Source: an uncultured bacterium (GTDB taxonomy: Bacteria > Patescibacteriota > Minisyncoccia > UBA9983). From it: 33,592 bases of DNA. A model generated the notes under the pieces. That model did not search any database. It was not told the DNA's origin and worked only from the letters and a program-made list of their open reading frames with translations. Location of the stretch: positions 1-33,592 of the forward strand of contig CAJVWH010000006.1 of NCBI GenBank assembly GCA_913009575.1. Reading direction: 5' to 3'. Position numbers and translations under genes: made by a program. Of this stretch, positions 1-8,433 are shown piece after piece; within the stretch, counting starts at the first letter, position 1, and the number at the start of each line of letters is the position of its first letter.

Positions 1-8
1 ATCAGGGA

Positions 9-1013
9 TTGGTTAAAAGAGTAACAGCACATCCGCCTCTTAGAGTGGTTTTCGTTGAGCTAACTAAAAAATGCAATCTGCGGTGCGAGCACTGCTATGT
101 TCCAGATTGCAGTGTCCTTGAGGCAAAAGCGAACACTAGTTCAATAACCTTTGGTGATATCCGCGATTTAATTTCGCAAGTCGATGAATTAGGGGTAATG
201 GAACTCCAACTCACGGGAGGAGAACCGTTCATGCTACCCTACATTCTTGATATTATTAAAGAAGCTCAGAGTAGATTAATTCCTTGTTCGGTTTTTACCA
301 ACGGAACATTGATGACCGAAAAAGTTTTCAGATACATATCTGAAAACAATTATGGCTTGATTTTTTACATCAGCCTAGATGGTTATCAAGAAACTCATGA
401 TGCTTTTCGCAAACACCGAGGAGCGTTCCAAAAGACCGTTGCGACAATCAAGCGACTGTTGCAAATAGGTTGCGACGTTAGAATCAATACTTCGGTCGGG
501 AGGCACAATATTACGGAAATGCACCAATTCATCGAATTCGTAAAAAATGAATTCGGTGCTTTGCACAGACTGGTTAGCGTAGAACCGATTGGCCGAGCCA
601 ACGCTGAAATGATCGTTTCCGCGGAGGAGTTTGCGAATCTACTTCAAGAAAGTGGTAACACCTTTGAGTTTCTTGACAGCCATGATTCAATAGCGGATTG
701 GACAACTCCTGCTTGTGGCATTGGTTCGTCAATGCTATTCATTGATGCGTACGGTAATGTATCGCTTTGTCCGACTTTGACACAGCGAGAAAATCCAGAG
801 TTCTTGGCTGGAAACGTAGCTCATTCTTCTTTGAAAGACATCTGGGAGAACTCCCTGGCTTTAAAAAAAATCAGAGGGTTCCAGTGCAGAGAAGTGGAGC
901 AATGTCGTTTTCGCGAACTCTGCAAGGGAGGTTGCAGAAGTCGAGCTTATCTTGCTACCGGTGATGTAAATTCACCTGATCTCGCAATGTGCTTACTATA
1001 CAATGAGAGATAA
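9..1013 (+). CDS. Radical SAM / SPASM-domain protein (possibly 5'-truncated by the window edge)
   Basis: CNLRCEHC (CxxxCxxC) radical SAM motif, LTGGEPF, and a C-terminal Cys-rich SPASM-like region (CGIGSS...CPTL...CREVEQCRFRELCKGGC). The track start is TTG and the frame is open to the window edge. Confidence 0.9.
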   Translation: MVKRVTAHPPLRVVFVELTKKCNLRCEHCYVPDCSVLEAKANTSSITFGDIRDLISQVDELGVMELQLTGGEPFMLPYILDIIKEAQSRLIPCSVFTNGTLMTEKVFRYISENNYGLIFYISLDGYQETHDAFRKHRGAFQKTVATIKRLLQIGCDVRINTSVGRHNITEMHQFIEFVKNEFGALHRLVSVEPIGRANAEMIVSAEEFANLLQESGNTFEFLDSHDSIADWTTPACGIGSSMLFIDAYGNVSLCPTLTQRENPEFLAGNVAHSSLKDIWENSLALKKIRGFQCREVEQCRFRELCKGGCRSRAYLATGDVNSPDLAMCLLYNER

Positions 1014-1018
1014 ACTTA

Positions 1019-1051
1019 AGCCCAATTATTCTTGATTGGGCTTTATTTTTT
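1019..1051 (+). terminator. Rho-independent terminator
   Basis: AGCCCAAT-TATTCTTG-ATTGGGCT followed by TTATTTTTT, just after the radical SAM stop codon. Confidence 0.85.
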
Positions 1052-1076
1052 GGCTTTAAAATGATAAAATTTATTT

Positions 1077-1835
1077 ATGAATATACCAAAAGTAAAATTT
1101 ACCAATATTTCATTATCCAAAGAAGTTGATTGGATACACGGTTTTTTATTTCAAAATGAGTGGGGTTGGGGTAAATATATAATCAAAAAACATCCTAAAA
1201 TTAAAAAAGTTTTTTCTTTTAAAGATGAGAGAGAGCGAGTTAAGTTTTTAAGAAATTATATAATTCAGTTTAAAAAGGATAATCAAAAATTAATAGAAAA
1301 AAATAAAATAAAATATCAAACAGAATGGCAGAAAATAGAAAAAGATTTTTTGATTACGCTTTCGGAAATTATACAAATCAATTGGCCTAAAAACAGGAAA
1401 ACAATTAAAGCAATGATTTCAATTAATCCAATCTGTCCTCGTTTTTTAAACGATTGGAGTTTTTCCATTTTCTATAACTATAAAAAAATGTCTCACGCTA
1501 TGGAAGTGATTATGCATGAATCTTGTCATTTTTTGTATTTTGAAAAATGGAAAAAACTATATCCAAAAGTGGATAACAAAAAATTTGAATCACCTTATAT
1601 AGAATGGCATTTAAGCGAAATAATTGCTCCGATTATTTTAAACGATCAAAGAATAAAAAAAATATTGAAGCAAAAAGCTGTTTTTTATAAAGAGCATGAA
1701 AAAATAAAAATAAACAACAAAACAGCTCCAGAATATTTTACTGAGCTCTATAATAAAAGTAAAAATTTTGAACAATTTTTGGATAAAAGCTACAAAGCCA
1801 TTAAAAAAAATAAAAATCTATTTAATTGCAAATAA
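1077..1835 (+). CDS. Hypothetical protein with HExxH zinc-metallopeptidase-like motif
   Basis: Long AT-rich ORF; contains VIMHESCHFLYF (HExxH) and a downstream EWHLSEI that could supply a third ligand. Confidence 0.65.
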   Translation: MNIPKVKFTNISLSKEVDWIHGFLFQNEWGWGKYIIKKHPKIKKVFSFKDERERVKFLRNYIIQFKKDNQKLIEKNKIKYQTEWQKIEKDFLITLSEIIQINWPKNRKTIKAMISINPICPRFLNDWSFSIFYNYKKMSHAMEVIMHESCHFLYFEKWKKLYPKVDNKKFESPYIEWHLSEIIAPIILNDQRIKKILKQKAVFYKEHEKIKINNKTAPEYFTELYNKSKNFEQFLDKSYKAIKKNKNLFNCK

Positions 1836-1913
1836 GGAGTTTTGAATTTTGGGCATTCACCCCTTTAATTCCCCTCTGCCCAAATTACTTCGCAACTTCT
1901 CATACACGCAAAC

Positions 1914-2026
1914 GTTAGGCGAAATAAATTTTAGCTCAACAAAAATATTTTTTGCTTTTATATTTATATCAACCAATAAAAAGGCGATGTAATCGTAGCG
2001 TTTAGCTAAAATTTACATCGCCTAAC
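1914..2026. repeat. 113-bp element bounded by 27-bp imperfect inverted repeats
   Basis: GTTAGGCGAAATAAATTTTAGCTCAAC (1914-1940) versus reverse complement of 2000-2026, GTTAGGCGATGTAAATTTTAGCTAAAC; 24 of 27 identical. Confidence 0.8.
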
Positions 2027-2049
2027 AGCATGTATCTGGCTCTCATTAT

Positions 2050-2066
2050 GCAAGGCTGAGCCTTGC
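2050..2066. repeat. Perfect hairpin GCAAGGCT-G-AGCCTTGC
   Basis: 8-bp perfect inverted repeat with a 1-nt centre. Confidence 0.8.
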
Positions 2067-2081
2067 ACATTTGCTTGCACA

Positions 2082-2179
2082 CGGTATATCTGGTTCTCCT
2101 CTCGGCTCGGGGCTCACGCAAATTTCGCAAAAAATCTATTGATTTTTAAGGAATTTTTTGCGAAACTTTGGATATACCG
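2082..2179. repeat. Nested inverted repeat (large stem-loop)
   Basis: Outer CGGTATATC (2082-2090)/GATATACCG (2171-2179); inner TTTCGCAAAAAAT (2123-2135)/ATTTTTTGCGAAA (2153-2165); both perfect. Confidence 0.8.
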
Positions 2180-2249
2180 ATACATTGTGTGAAATTCAGA
2201 CGGCTTGCTAAAATTATTAAACTGGAATCAGTAAAGATTTATTTAATAA

Positions 2250-2663
2250 TTGAAGCCCTTGATCATTGATATGATTAAAAAAATTAGCAAATCTATATAC
2301 TGGATTCCAAGAATATTGGCGATATTATTGATTCTTTTCTTGATGATATTTTCATTAGACGTTTTTGAACTTGGACTGACTGGCTGGCAGGTGGTCGCCG
2401 CTTTCTTCATACATAACCTTCCTTCTTTGATTTTGGCGATTGTTCTGTGGATATCATGGAAGTATGAAATTGTCGGAGGAGTTGTTTTTATTATTGCAGG
2501 TGTCGCTCACATGATATTTTTACTTGTAAGGGCGGATGTTGAACCTTGGTATATATCTTTTCTTATTTCGCTGATAATTGATGTGCCGGCATATCTTATA
2601 GGGGTTTTGTTTCTCATTGGTTGGTTCAAGAAGAAAGAACAATGGAAGCCAACCGAATTCTGA
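2250..2663 (+). CDS. Small multi-pass membrane protein (start may be ATG at 2271)
   Basis: Several hydrophobic helices; ORF track start is TTG, with an in-frame ATG at 2271. Confidence 0.65.
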   Translation: MKPLIIDMIKKISKSIYWIPRILAILLILFLMIFSLDVFELGLTGWQVVAAFFIHNLPSLILAIVLWISWKYEIVGGVVFIIAGVAHMIFLLVRADVEPWYISFLISLIIDVPAYLIGVLFLIGWFKKKEQWKPTEF

Positions 2664-2776
2664 AATTCCCCTTTTCTTGAAATATTTTTTCTATTTGTCA
2701 GTTTGTAAATTAAATACAATATAGTAAAATATTATCAAAGGTCAATCAACAATTAATTCAATAATTTCAAATTATT

Positions 2777-3352
2777 ATGGAAAATTTAAAGGGGACAAAA
2801 ACGGAGCAAAATTTATTGAAATCGTTCGCCGGCGAATCGCAGGCGAGAATGAGATACGATTATTTCGCGAAGCAGGCGAAAAAGGAGGGTTTGGAGCAAA
2901 TGTCCGCCGTTTTCGCGGAAACCGCGTTGAACGAAAAGGAGCACGCCAAGAGGTTTTTTAAGTTTTTGGAGGGGGGAGCGGTTGAGATTACAGCGATTTA
3001 CCCCGCCGGAAAAATCGGGAACACTCTGGAAAATTTGAAAGCGGCGGCGGAAGGGGAGAAAATGGAATGGGGCGAATTGTATCCGCGATTCGCTGATGCC
3101 GCGGAAGAAGAAGGTTTTACGGAAATCGCGGAGGCGTTCAAAAATATCGCTTCCGTTGAAAGAGGGCACGAGGAAAGGTACCGGAAGCTGTACGAGAATA
3201 TTGAGGAAGGAAAAGTTTTCAAGAGAGGGGAGACCGTGATTTGGAAATGCAGGAATTGCGGTTATATTCACGAGGGGCCGGAGGCGCCTGAGAAGTGCCC
3301 CGCCTGCCTGCACCCGCAATCCTACTTTGAACTCAAGGCGGAAAACTATTAG
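2777..3352 (+). CDS. Rubrerythrin
   Basis: Ferritin-like diiron domain (EKEHAKRFF, ERGHEERY) plus C-terminal rubredoxin-like CRNCGYIHEG...CPAC. Confidence 0.95.
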   Translation: MENLKGTKTEQNLLKSFAGESQARMRYDYFAKQAKKEGLEQMSAVFAETALNEKEHAKRFFKFLEGGAVEITAIYPAGKIGNTLENLKAAAEGEKMEWGELYPRFADAAEEEGFTEIAEAFKNIASVERGHEERYRKLYENIEEGKVFKRGETVIWKCRNCGYIHEGPEAPEKCPACLHPQSYFELKAENY

Positions 3353-3370
3353 TAAGCATAATGTACAAGT

Positions 3371-3397
3371 AATGTGCAAGGCTCAGCCGTGCACATT
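3371..3397. terminator. Intergenic hairpin between convergent rubrerythrin and priA-like genes
   Basis: AATGTGCAAGGCT-C-AGCCGTGCACATT, 13-bp arms with one mismatch; no strong T-tract, so termination is inferred from position. Confidence 0.5.
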
Positions 3398-3403
3398 AAG
3401 TGC

Positions 3404-5302
3404 TTATAGCAAGCTTTCCGGGTCCACGTTTATTTTCCACGCCGGCGGCAACGAGGAGAGAATTTGATGAAGCTCCCGCTCTTCGCTCGGCCACTTTTGT
3501 GGCTCTATTTTGAGTAAAATGTGCCACGAATAAATATTTTTTATTTTTGGTGTGAAAGCGGGATATGATAAAGGGTGCCATTTCTCCAGTTTTTCCTCAA
3601 GCGCCTGAATTTCTTTTTTCAGCGCTATTTTATTTTTGTTTTCTTTTGTTATTTTAATCAAGGTTTTAAACGGAGGATATTGGAATTGTTTTCTTGTTTC
3701 CAATTCCTTTTTATAAAAACCGGAAATATTCCCCCTTATTGCGTCATCAAAAAGCGGTTGGTCCGCCATTCTGGTTTGTATTATAAACGTTTTTTTTGCG
3801 AGTGTCTTCAATCTTAGAAGAAGATTAAAAATTTTTTCGTTTATTCGGAAATCCGGGAGGGCAAAAAGAGAGTCAACGGAAACCGCCGCCACTCTGTCCA
3901 CCGGAAAATTAATATGGGAAAAAATCATTTCGGTTCCAATCAGAACACTTCCCGGGCTGTAAAGAAATTTTTCGGCAATTTCATCACCTTGTTTTTTGGT
4001 TTTGACCGCGTCGCTGTCCATCTTGAATAATTTAACCTCCGGAAAAAATTTTGAAATTTCTTCTGCTATTTTTTGCGTTCCGATTCCCAGAGTTTGCAAA
4101 CGCCAGCTTCGGCAATACGGGCAGCGTTCGGAGGCAGTCGTCTTTTTCAGGCATTTATGGCAGATAAATTCCACTTCCTTTGTTTTGCCGTTTTTTTTGT
4201 GCAATACCAATGGCGTGTCGCATTTTTCGCATAAGATGGTTCGGAAACAATCGTTGCAGATCGTGGTAGGGCTGTGTCCGCGCCGGCCCGCAAAAAGAAT
4301 AACATTTTCATTTTTCACGCGTGCCATTTCAATCATCTTTCTGATATCTTGCCCAAGGACTGAAAAGATTTTTGTTTTCTGCCATTCAACGGAATCTTTT
4401 TTGCTCATATTGGAGATAGTTTGTTCCGCCTCTGAGAGCGTTCTTGAAACCGGGCCTTGCCCCATTCTGAAGTATGTTTCACTCCTCATTATATTATCTC
4501 CGAAAATCAGTCGCAACCCGGTTTTTGAAGACAATATTTCCGCAGACTTCCTTGCGTCTATATACGGCCGGATTTGCGATTTGTAGAGAGACGAACTTTC
4601 ACGTTCAACGATTAAGGTTCCTACATTCTTTCTGGGAAGAGAGAGAAAAGATTTTGTAGCGATTATCAAAATCGGATGTCTTTCATTAAGCACCCGTGTC
4701 CATACCTCTCTGATTTTTTTCTTTGGCATTTTGGCGTAAAGGACCATAGTATATTCCTCAATTCCCTTTTTTAGTTCTGAAGAAAATTCTTCTATTTCTG
4801 CCGCCGAAGGGAGACAGAAAAAAACCGATTGTTTTTTGGCAAACTCTTCTCTGATGACACTTTTGTAATATTGAAGGCGTTCTTTTTTTTGGGCTTGAAA
4901 AAGAATTGTCTCATTTTTGGTCCAGGCAAGGTTGGGGCCATTCCGAATTTTGTGCTGAACTATGGGTGGATTTTCCAAAATTACTTGAGGAGTGAAATTT
5001 TTAATAACCGGACCGACGGGAGAAACAAAATAATCAGCTATTTCTCCGCAAGCTTCAATGAATTCGGAACTAACGAAAGAGTCCGACTTGACGGACTTAA
5101 TCGCCTTGAGAACAAACTTGGATTTTTTCACGGATGTTTTTATTTCTTTTGTTTCTTGAACAGACACCACCAATGCCGGCACTATTTTTTTTCGGATAGG
5201 TACGGTTATCAAGGCGCCGGCTTTGATTTTTTTTGAGCTGAAATATGAAAGGCTTTCTTTGAAAATATCTTTCGCGATTGGTATAACTGTGAGAATTTTC
5301 AT
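3404..5302 (-). CDS. priA: PriA-like primosomal protein N', helicase motifs apparently degenerate
   Basis: Zinc-binding Cys set (CNDCFRTILCEKCDTPL...CHKCLKKTTASERCPYC), LGIGTQKIAEEI, GTEMIFSHINFP, LPDFRINEKIFNLL and ETRKQFQYPPF align with the PriA C-terminal half. Confidence 0.85.
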   Translation of the reverse strand: MKILTVIPIAKDIFKESLSYFSSKKIKAGALITVPIRKKIVPALVVSVQETKEIKTSVKKSKFVLKAIKSVKSDSFVSSEFIEACGEIADYFVSPVGPVIKNFTPQVILENPPIVQHKIRNGPNLAWTKNETILFQAQKKERLQYYKSVIREEFAKKQSVFFCLPSAAEIEEFSSELKKGIEEYTMVLYAKMPKKKIREVWTRVLNERHPILIIATKSFLSLPRKNVGTLIVERESSSLYKSQIRPYIDARKSAEILSSKTGLRLIFGDNIMRSETYFRMGQGPVSRTLSEAEQTISNMSKKDSVEWQKTKIFSVLGQDIRKMIEMARVKNENVILFAGRRGHSPTTICNDCFRTILCEKCDTPLVLHKKNGKTKEVEFICHKCLKKTTASERCPYCRSWRLQTLGIGTQKIAEEISKFFPEVKLFKMDSDAVKTKKQGDEIAEKFLYSPGSVLIGTEMIFSHINFPVDRVAAVSVDSLFALPDFRINEKIFNLLLRLKTLAKKTFIIQTRMADQPLFDDAIRGNISGFYKKELETRKQFQYPPFKTLIKITKENKNKIALKKEIQALEEKLEKWHPLSYPAFTPKIKNIYSWHILLKIEPQKWPSEERELHQILSSLPPAWKINVDPESLL

Positions 5303-6114
5303 AATTTGATTTTTATTAGAGCCCCTTCTTCAAGTATATAAACCGCCGATTCTTTTTTATAAGTTGTAAAAAACGGTTTTTTTCCTTTATAAATCGGCTG
5401 CATATTTTTTCCGCCCCTTTCATCAATTTCAACGGCAAAAATTCCGTTTTGAACTGCCACAATAATCACATCATTTCTTCCCGGGTAAAATTCGGCGTTT
5501 CTTATTGAAAATTGGGAATTTAACACAAGAATCTTATTTTCGTTCATATAATAAGGACGTGAGTTTTTACCTCTCAGCCATTCCACCCAGACTTTGTTTT
5601 TTTTGGGATTCCACCATAATTTTTCCCGTTCGTGATTACTAAATCTTTCCAATATTTCCGTTGTTGTTCCCGTTTGCATATTTTTAAGCAAACCAAGAAT
5701 TTTTTCGTATTTTGAAGACTCCAACGGGGAAAAATTTTCTTTCAACAAAACTTTTCCTTCGGGATTTTTAGGCAGGATAAGCGCCCGAGCTTCTGTCACA
5801 AACTGTTCTTTTACTTTTAATTCTTTCGCCCATGGCCAATATCCTTGTTTTCCGACCAATATGGAATATGTTCCCGGTTTAAGGTTCTCTAAAAACAGCC
5901 CATCTTGCAGTATATTGGTTTCTTTTTCCAATTTGTTATCCACGAAAATCTGTGAACCGGAAACCGGCGATGAAATATAAATTCCTCCTGTTTTGACCAG
6001 TTGTAATTTGGAGTTGAGATGATATCCCAAACTATAAAGAAGAATTACCGGCAGTGCAGCCAAAAAAAACAAGGTGCATAGTATTAGAATTATCCTCCGT
6101 TTTTTAAGTGTCAT
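5299..6114 (-). CDS. PEGA-domain membrane-anchored protein
   Basis: N-terminal hydrophobic helix; GGIYISSPVSGSQIFVDNKLEKETNILQDGLFLENLKPGTYSILVGKQGYWPWAKEL is PEGA-like; 4-bp overlap with the priA-like start. Confidence 0.75.
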   Translation of the reverse strand: MTLKKRRIILILCTLFFLAALPVILLYSLGYHLNSKLQLVKTGGIYISSPVSGSQIFVDNKLEKETNILQDGLFLENLKPGTYSILVGKQGYWPWAKELKVKEQFVTEARALILPKNPEGKVLLKENFSPLESSKYEKILGLLKNMQTGTTTEILERFSNHEREKLWWNPKKNKVWVEWLRGKNSRPYYMNENKILVLNSQFSIRNAEFYPGRNDVIIVAVQNGIFAVEIDERGGKNMQPIYKGKKPFFTTYKKESAVYILEEGALIKIKL

Positions 6115-6190
6115 TACCCTTATATACTCGCAGAAAACTAAAAAAAAGCAAACATTTTATTTTGAAAGAATTATGGAAAAATGAAACAAG

Positions 6191-6220
6191 AAAAAAGGCG
6201 CTGATTATTATCGGCGCCTT
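6191..6220 (-). terminator. Rho-independent terminator of the lipoprotein gene
   Basis: Minus strand AAGGCGC...GCGCCTTTTTT with T-tract, immediately 3' of the 6232-6861 ORF. Confidence 0.75.
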
Positions 6221-6231
6221 TATCGCGTTTA

Positions 6232-6861
6232 TTAATATCCGCCATATGCCAGTCCGTAAGCGTAATGCCCCAGTTCAAACTCTATAACGGGACACAGTAT
6301 ATCTCCTATACCCGCGTAGAATGTATAATCATAAGGGCTTTCTTCCCCTGTGATTTGTTCCATCTGTTCAACTGTCAGCCAAGTGTGGGGAGGAGAAAAG
6401 AAATCAGCAGGCGGTCCATATCCGCGCCACCTTCCATAGATAGAGGCGAAGATTGTGTTCTCGTTTTCGCTGAAAACTCCGGCGCAAAGGCCTGATGCTG
6501 ACAGTTCTCTTGAACAGGAAAATGCGAATGCGTCAAATAAAATAAATCTTACATTTACCCTAATCTTGCCGCAATCAAAATCTTCGTGGTTGTTGCAAAA
6601 TTCTTTTGTCCTGGTGTCTACCGAGGACAAAAGTTTGTCCGTTATTTCATCCGGGTTTGTGATGACTCTATCTGGCAGGTATAAATCATGAGTATATAGG
6701 CTGTCGGGAATAAGCACATGAAGCCCGTTAGGACTTTGATACCATTCTCCTTTTGGCTGAGAAATTCCTGTATCATCTCTCCCACAGCCCATTAAAAGAA
6801 AAGGGAATAATATAAGCAGAAACAGTAGCAGTACGCTGCAACTTTTAATGTTTTTCATCAC
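6232..6861 (-). CDS. Predicted lipoprotein
   Basis: Signal peptide with lipobox-like LLMGC; minus-strand AGGAGG-type Shine-Dalgarno upstream. Confidence 0.75.
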   Translation of the reverse strand: MMKNIKSCSVLLLFLLILFPFLLMGCGRDDTGISQPKGEWYQSPNGLHVLIPDSLYTHDLYLPDRVITNPDEITDKLLSSVDTRTKEFCNNHEDFDCGKIRVNVRFILFDAFAFSCSRELSASGLCAGVFSENENTIFASIYGRWRGYGPPADFFSPPHTWLTVEQMEQITGEESPYDYTFYAGIGDILCPVIEFELGHYAYGLAYGGY

Positions 6862-7028
6862 ATATCCTCCTTTTTTGTTTTTTATTTTAAAACAAACTAT
6901 CTTTAAATCTGATCATATATTAGCATTTTTTAAAAAAAAGTCAAATCATAAAAAAATGAGCCAAGAAATTGGCGCCTTTTTCCGAAGTAGTGCGTTAAGT
7001 TGTGAAATTTGGAAAAGTTTGAGAGAAT

Positions 7029-8363
7029 GTGAACATGGGTTCTTACATCATCAATGGCGGAGAAAAATTGAAAGGGAATGTTACGGTCAACGCCTCCAAA
7101 AATTCAGCAGTGGCGATTTTAATCGCTTCTCTTTTAAATGACAAAAAAACTGTTATTAAAAATTTACCCAAAATTGAAGAGGTTTTCAGAATAATAGAAG
7201 TTTTGGAGAGTATTGGTGTCAAGACAAAATGGAAAGGGCGCGCGCTTGAAATATGCCCGCCTCCAAAGATTGATATTAAGAAGATTGATAAGGAGGCGAC
7301 AGGCAAAACCCGCAGTATAATATTGCTTATTGGGGTTCTTGTCCATAAAATTGAAAATTTTGATTTGCCAATGTTGGGTGGATGCAAACTTGGCAGAAGA
7401 ACGATAATGCCGCACATTTACGCTCTTGAAAATTTTGGAATAAAAATAAAATCATTTGGCGGAAGACTAAATATAAGCCGCGAAAAATTGTGTCCCTGCA
7501 ATGAAATCATAATGTATGAATCTGGCGATACGGCAACTGAAAATGCCATACTTGCCGCTTCGTTGATTCCGGGCCGGACTGTTATAAAATTCGCCTCTGC
7601 CAATTATCAGGTACAGGATCTGTGTTATTTTTTGAAGAAGCTGGGAGTTCGTATAGAGGGAATAGGCGTGACCACTTTAACAATTTACGGCAAAAAAAAG
7701 TTAAACAAGGAAATTTCATATTATTTGACGGAAGACCCCGTTGAGGCGATGCTTTTCTTGTCCTTGGCGGCAGTGACAAAATCGTCAATTACCATAAAAA
7801 GATGCCCCATTGAATTTTTGGAGCTAGAACTGTTCAAGTTGAAAAAAATGGGTTTTAGGTTTAAGATACTTAAAAGATATAAGGCAAAAAACGGCTATGG
7901 CCAGCTGGCTGACATAAAGACTTTCGCTTCAAATCTGTCCGCCCCGGCGGAAAAGCTTTCAGCAAGGCCTTTTCCCGGACTAAATATTGATAATCTTCCG
8001 TTTTTTGTGCCCATTTCCAGCCAAGCAAAAGGCGAAACATTGATTCATGATTGGGTTTACGAGAATCGCGCCATTTATTACACTGAATTGAACCGGCTTG
8101 GGGCGAAAATAAAACTTGCCGATCCTCATCGTGTTTTCGTAGAAGGTCCGGCAAAATTAAGGGGAGCGGAAATTGCTTGTCCTCCCGCGCTTCGTCCATC
8201 GGCAATTATTTTGGTGGCGATGCTTGGAGCGAAAGGAAAGTCAGTTTTAAAAAATACTTACGCGATTGAAAGAGGATACGAAAATTTAGTGGAAAGATTA
8301 AAAGCGCTTGGCGCAAAGATATATAATACAAATCAACGAATGGTATCCGAATGCAACGAATAA
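7029..8363 (+). CDS. murA: UDP-N-acetylglucosamine 1-carboxyvinyltransferase (MurA family); start may be 7035
   Basis: YIINGGEKLKGNVTVNASKNSAVAILIASLL, LPMLGGCKLGRRTIMPH (catalytic-Cys loop), ARPFPGLNIDNLPFFVP, IERGYENLVERLKALGAKI. Confidence 0.9.
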   Translation: MNMGSYIINGGEKLKGNVTVNASKNSAVAILIASLLNDKKTVIKNLPKIEEVFRIIEVLESIGVKTKWKGRALEICPPPKIDIKKIDKEATGKTRSIILLIGVLVHKIENFDLPMLGGCKLGRRTIMPHIYALENFGIKIKSFGGRLNISREKLCPCNEIIMYESGDTATENAILAASLIPGRTVIKFASANYQVQDLCYFLKKLGVRIEGIGVTTLTIYGKKKLNKEISYYLTEDPVEAMLFLSLAAVTKSSITIKRCPIEFLELELFKLKKMGFRFKILKRYKAKNGYGQLADIKTFASNLSAPAEKLSARPFPGLNIDNLPFFVPISSQAKGETLIHDWVYENRAIYYTELNRLGAKIKLADPHRVFVEGPAKLRGAEIACPPALRPSAIILVAMLGAKGKSVLKNTYAIERGYENLVERLKALGAKIYNTNQRMVSECNE

Positions 8364-8433
8364 CAAATGCTACAAGTAAAATTATTCGCAATTTATATCA
8401 TTCACATAAGATTTGTAGATTAATATTGCATTT

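Noticed and set aside
1840-2190. Canonical integron attC site
   Set aside because: Core-like GTTAGGC and GCCTAAC exist, but in the wrong order for one attC, and I found no matching partner core at the expected spacing; kept only as a hypothesis.
2813-3379. 188-aa antisense ORF over rubrerythrin, and many other antisense ORFs in the track (e.g. 3996-4586, 4829-5236, 7870-8205, 12695-13072, 22201-22668)
   Set aside because: They mirror well-supported genes on the other strand, lack recognisable domains or ribosome sites, and are expected by-products of codon usage.
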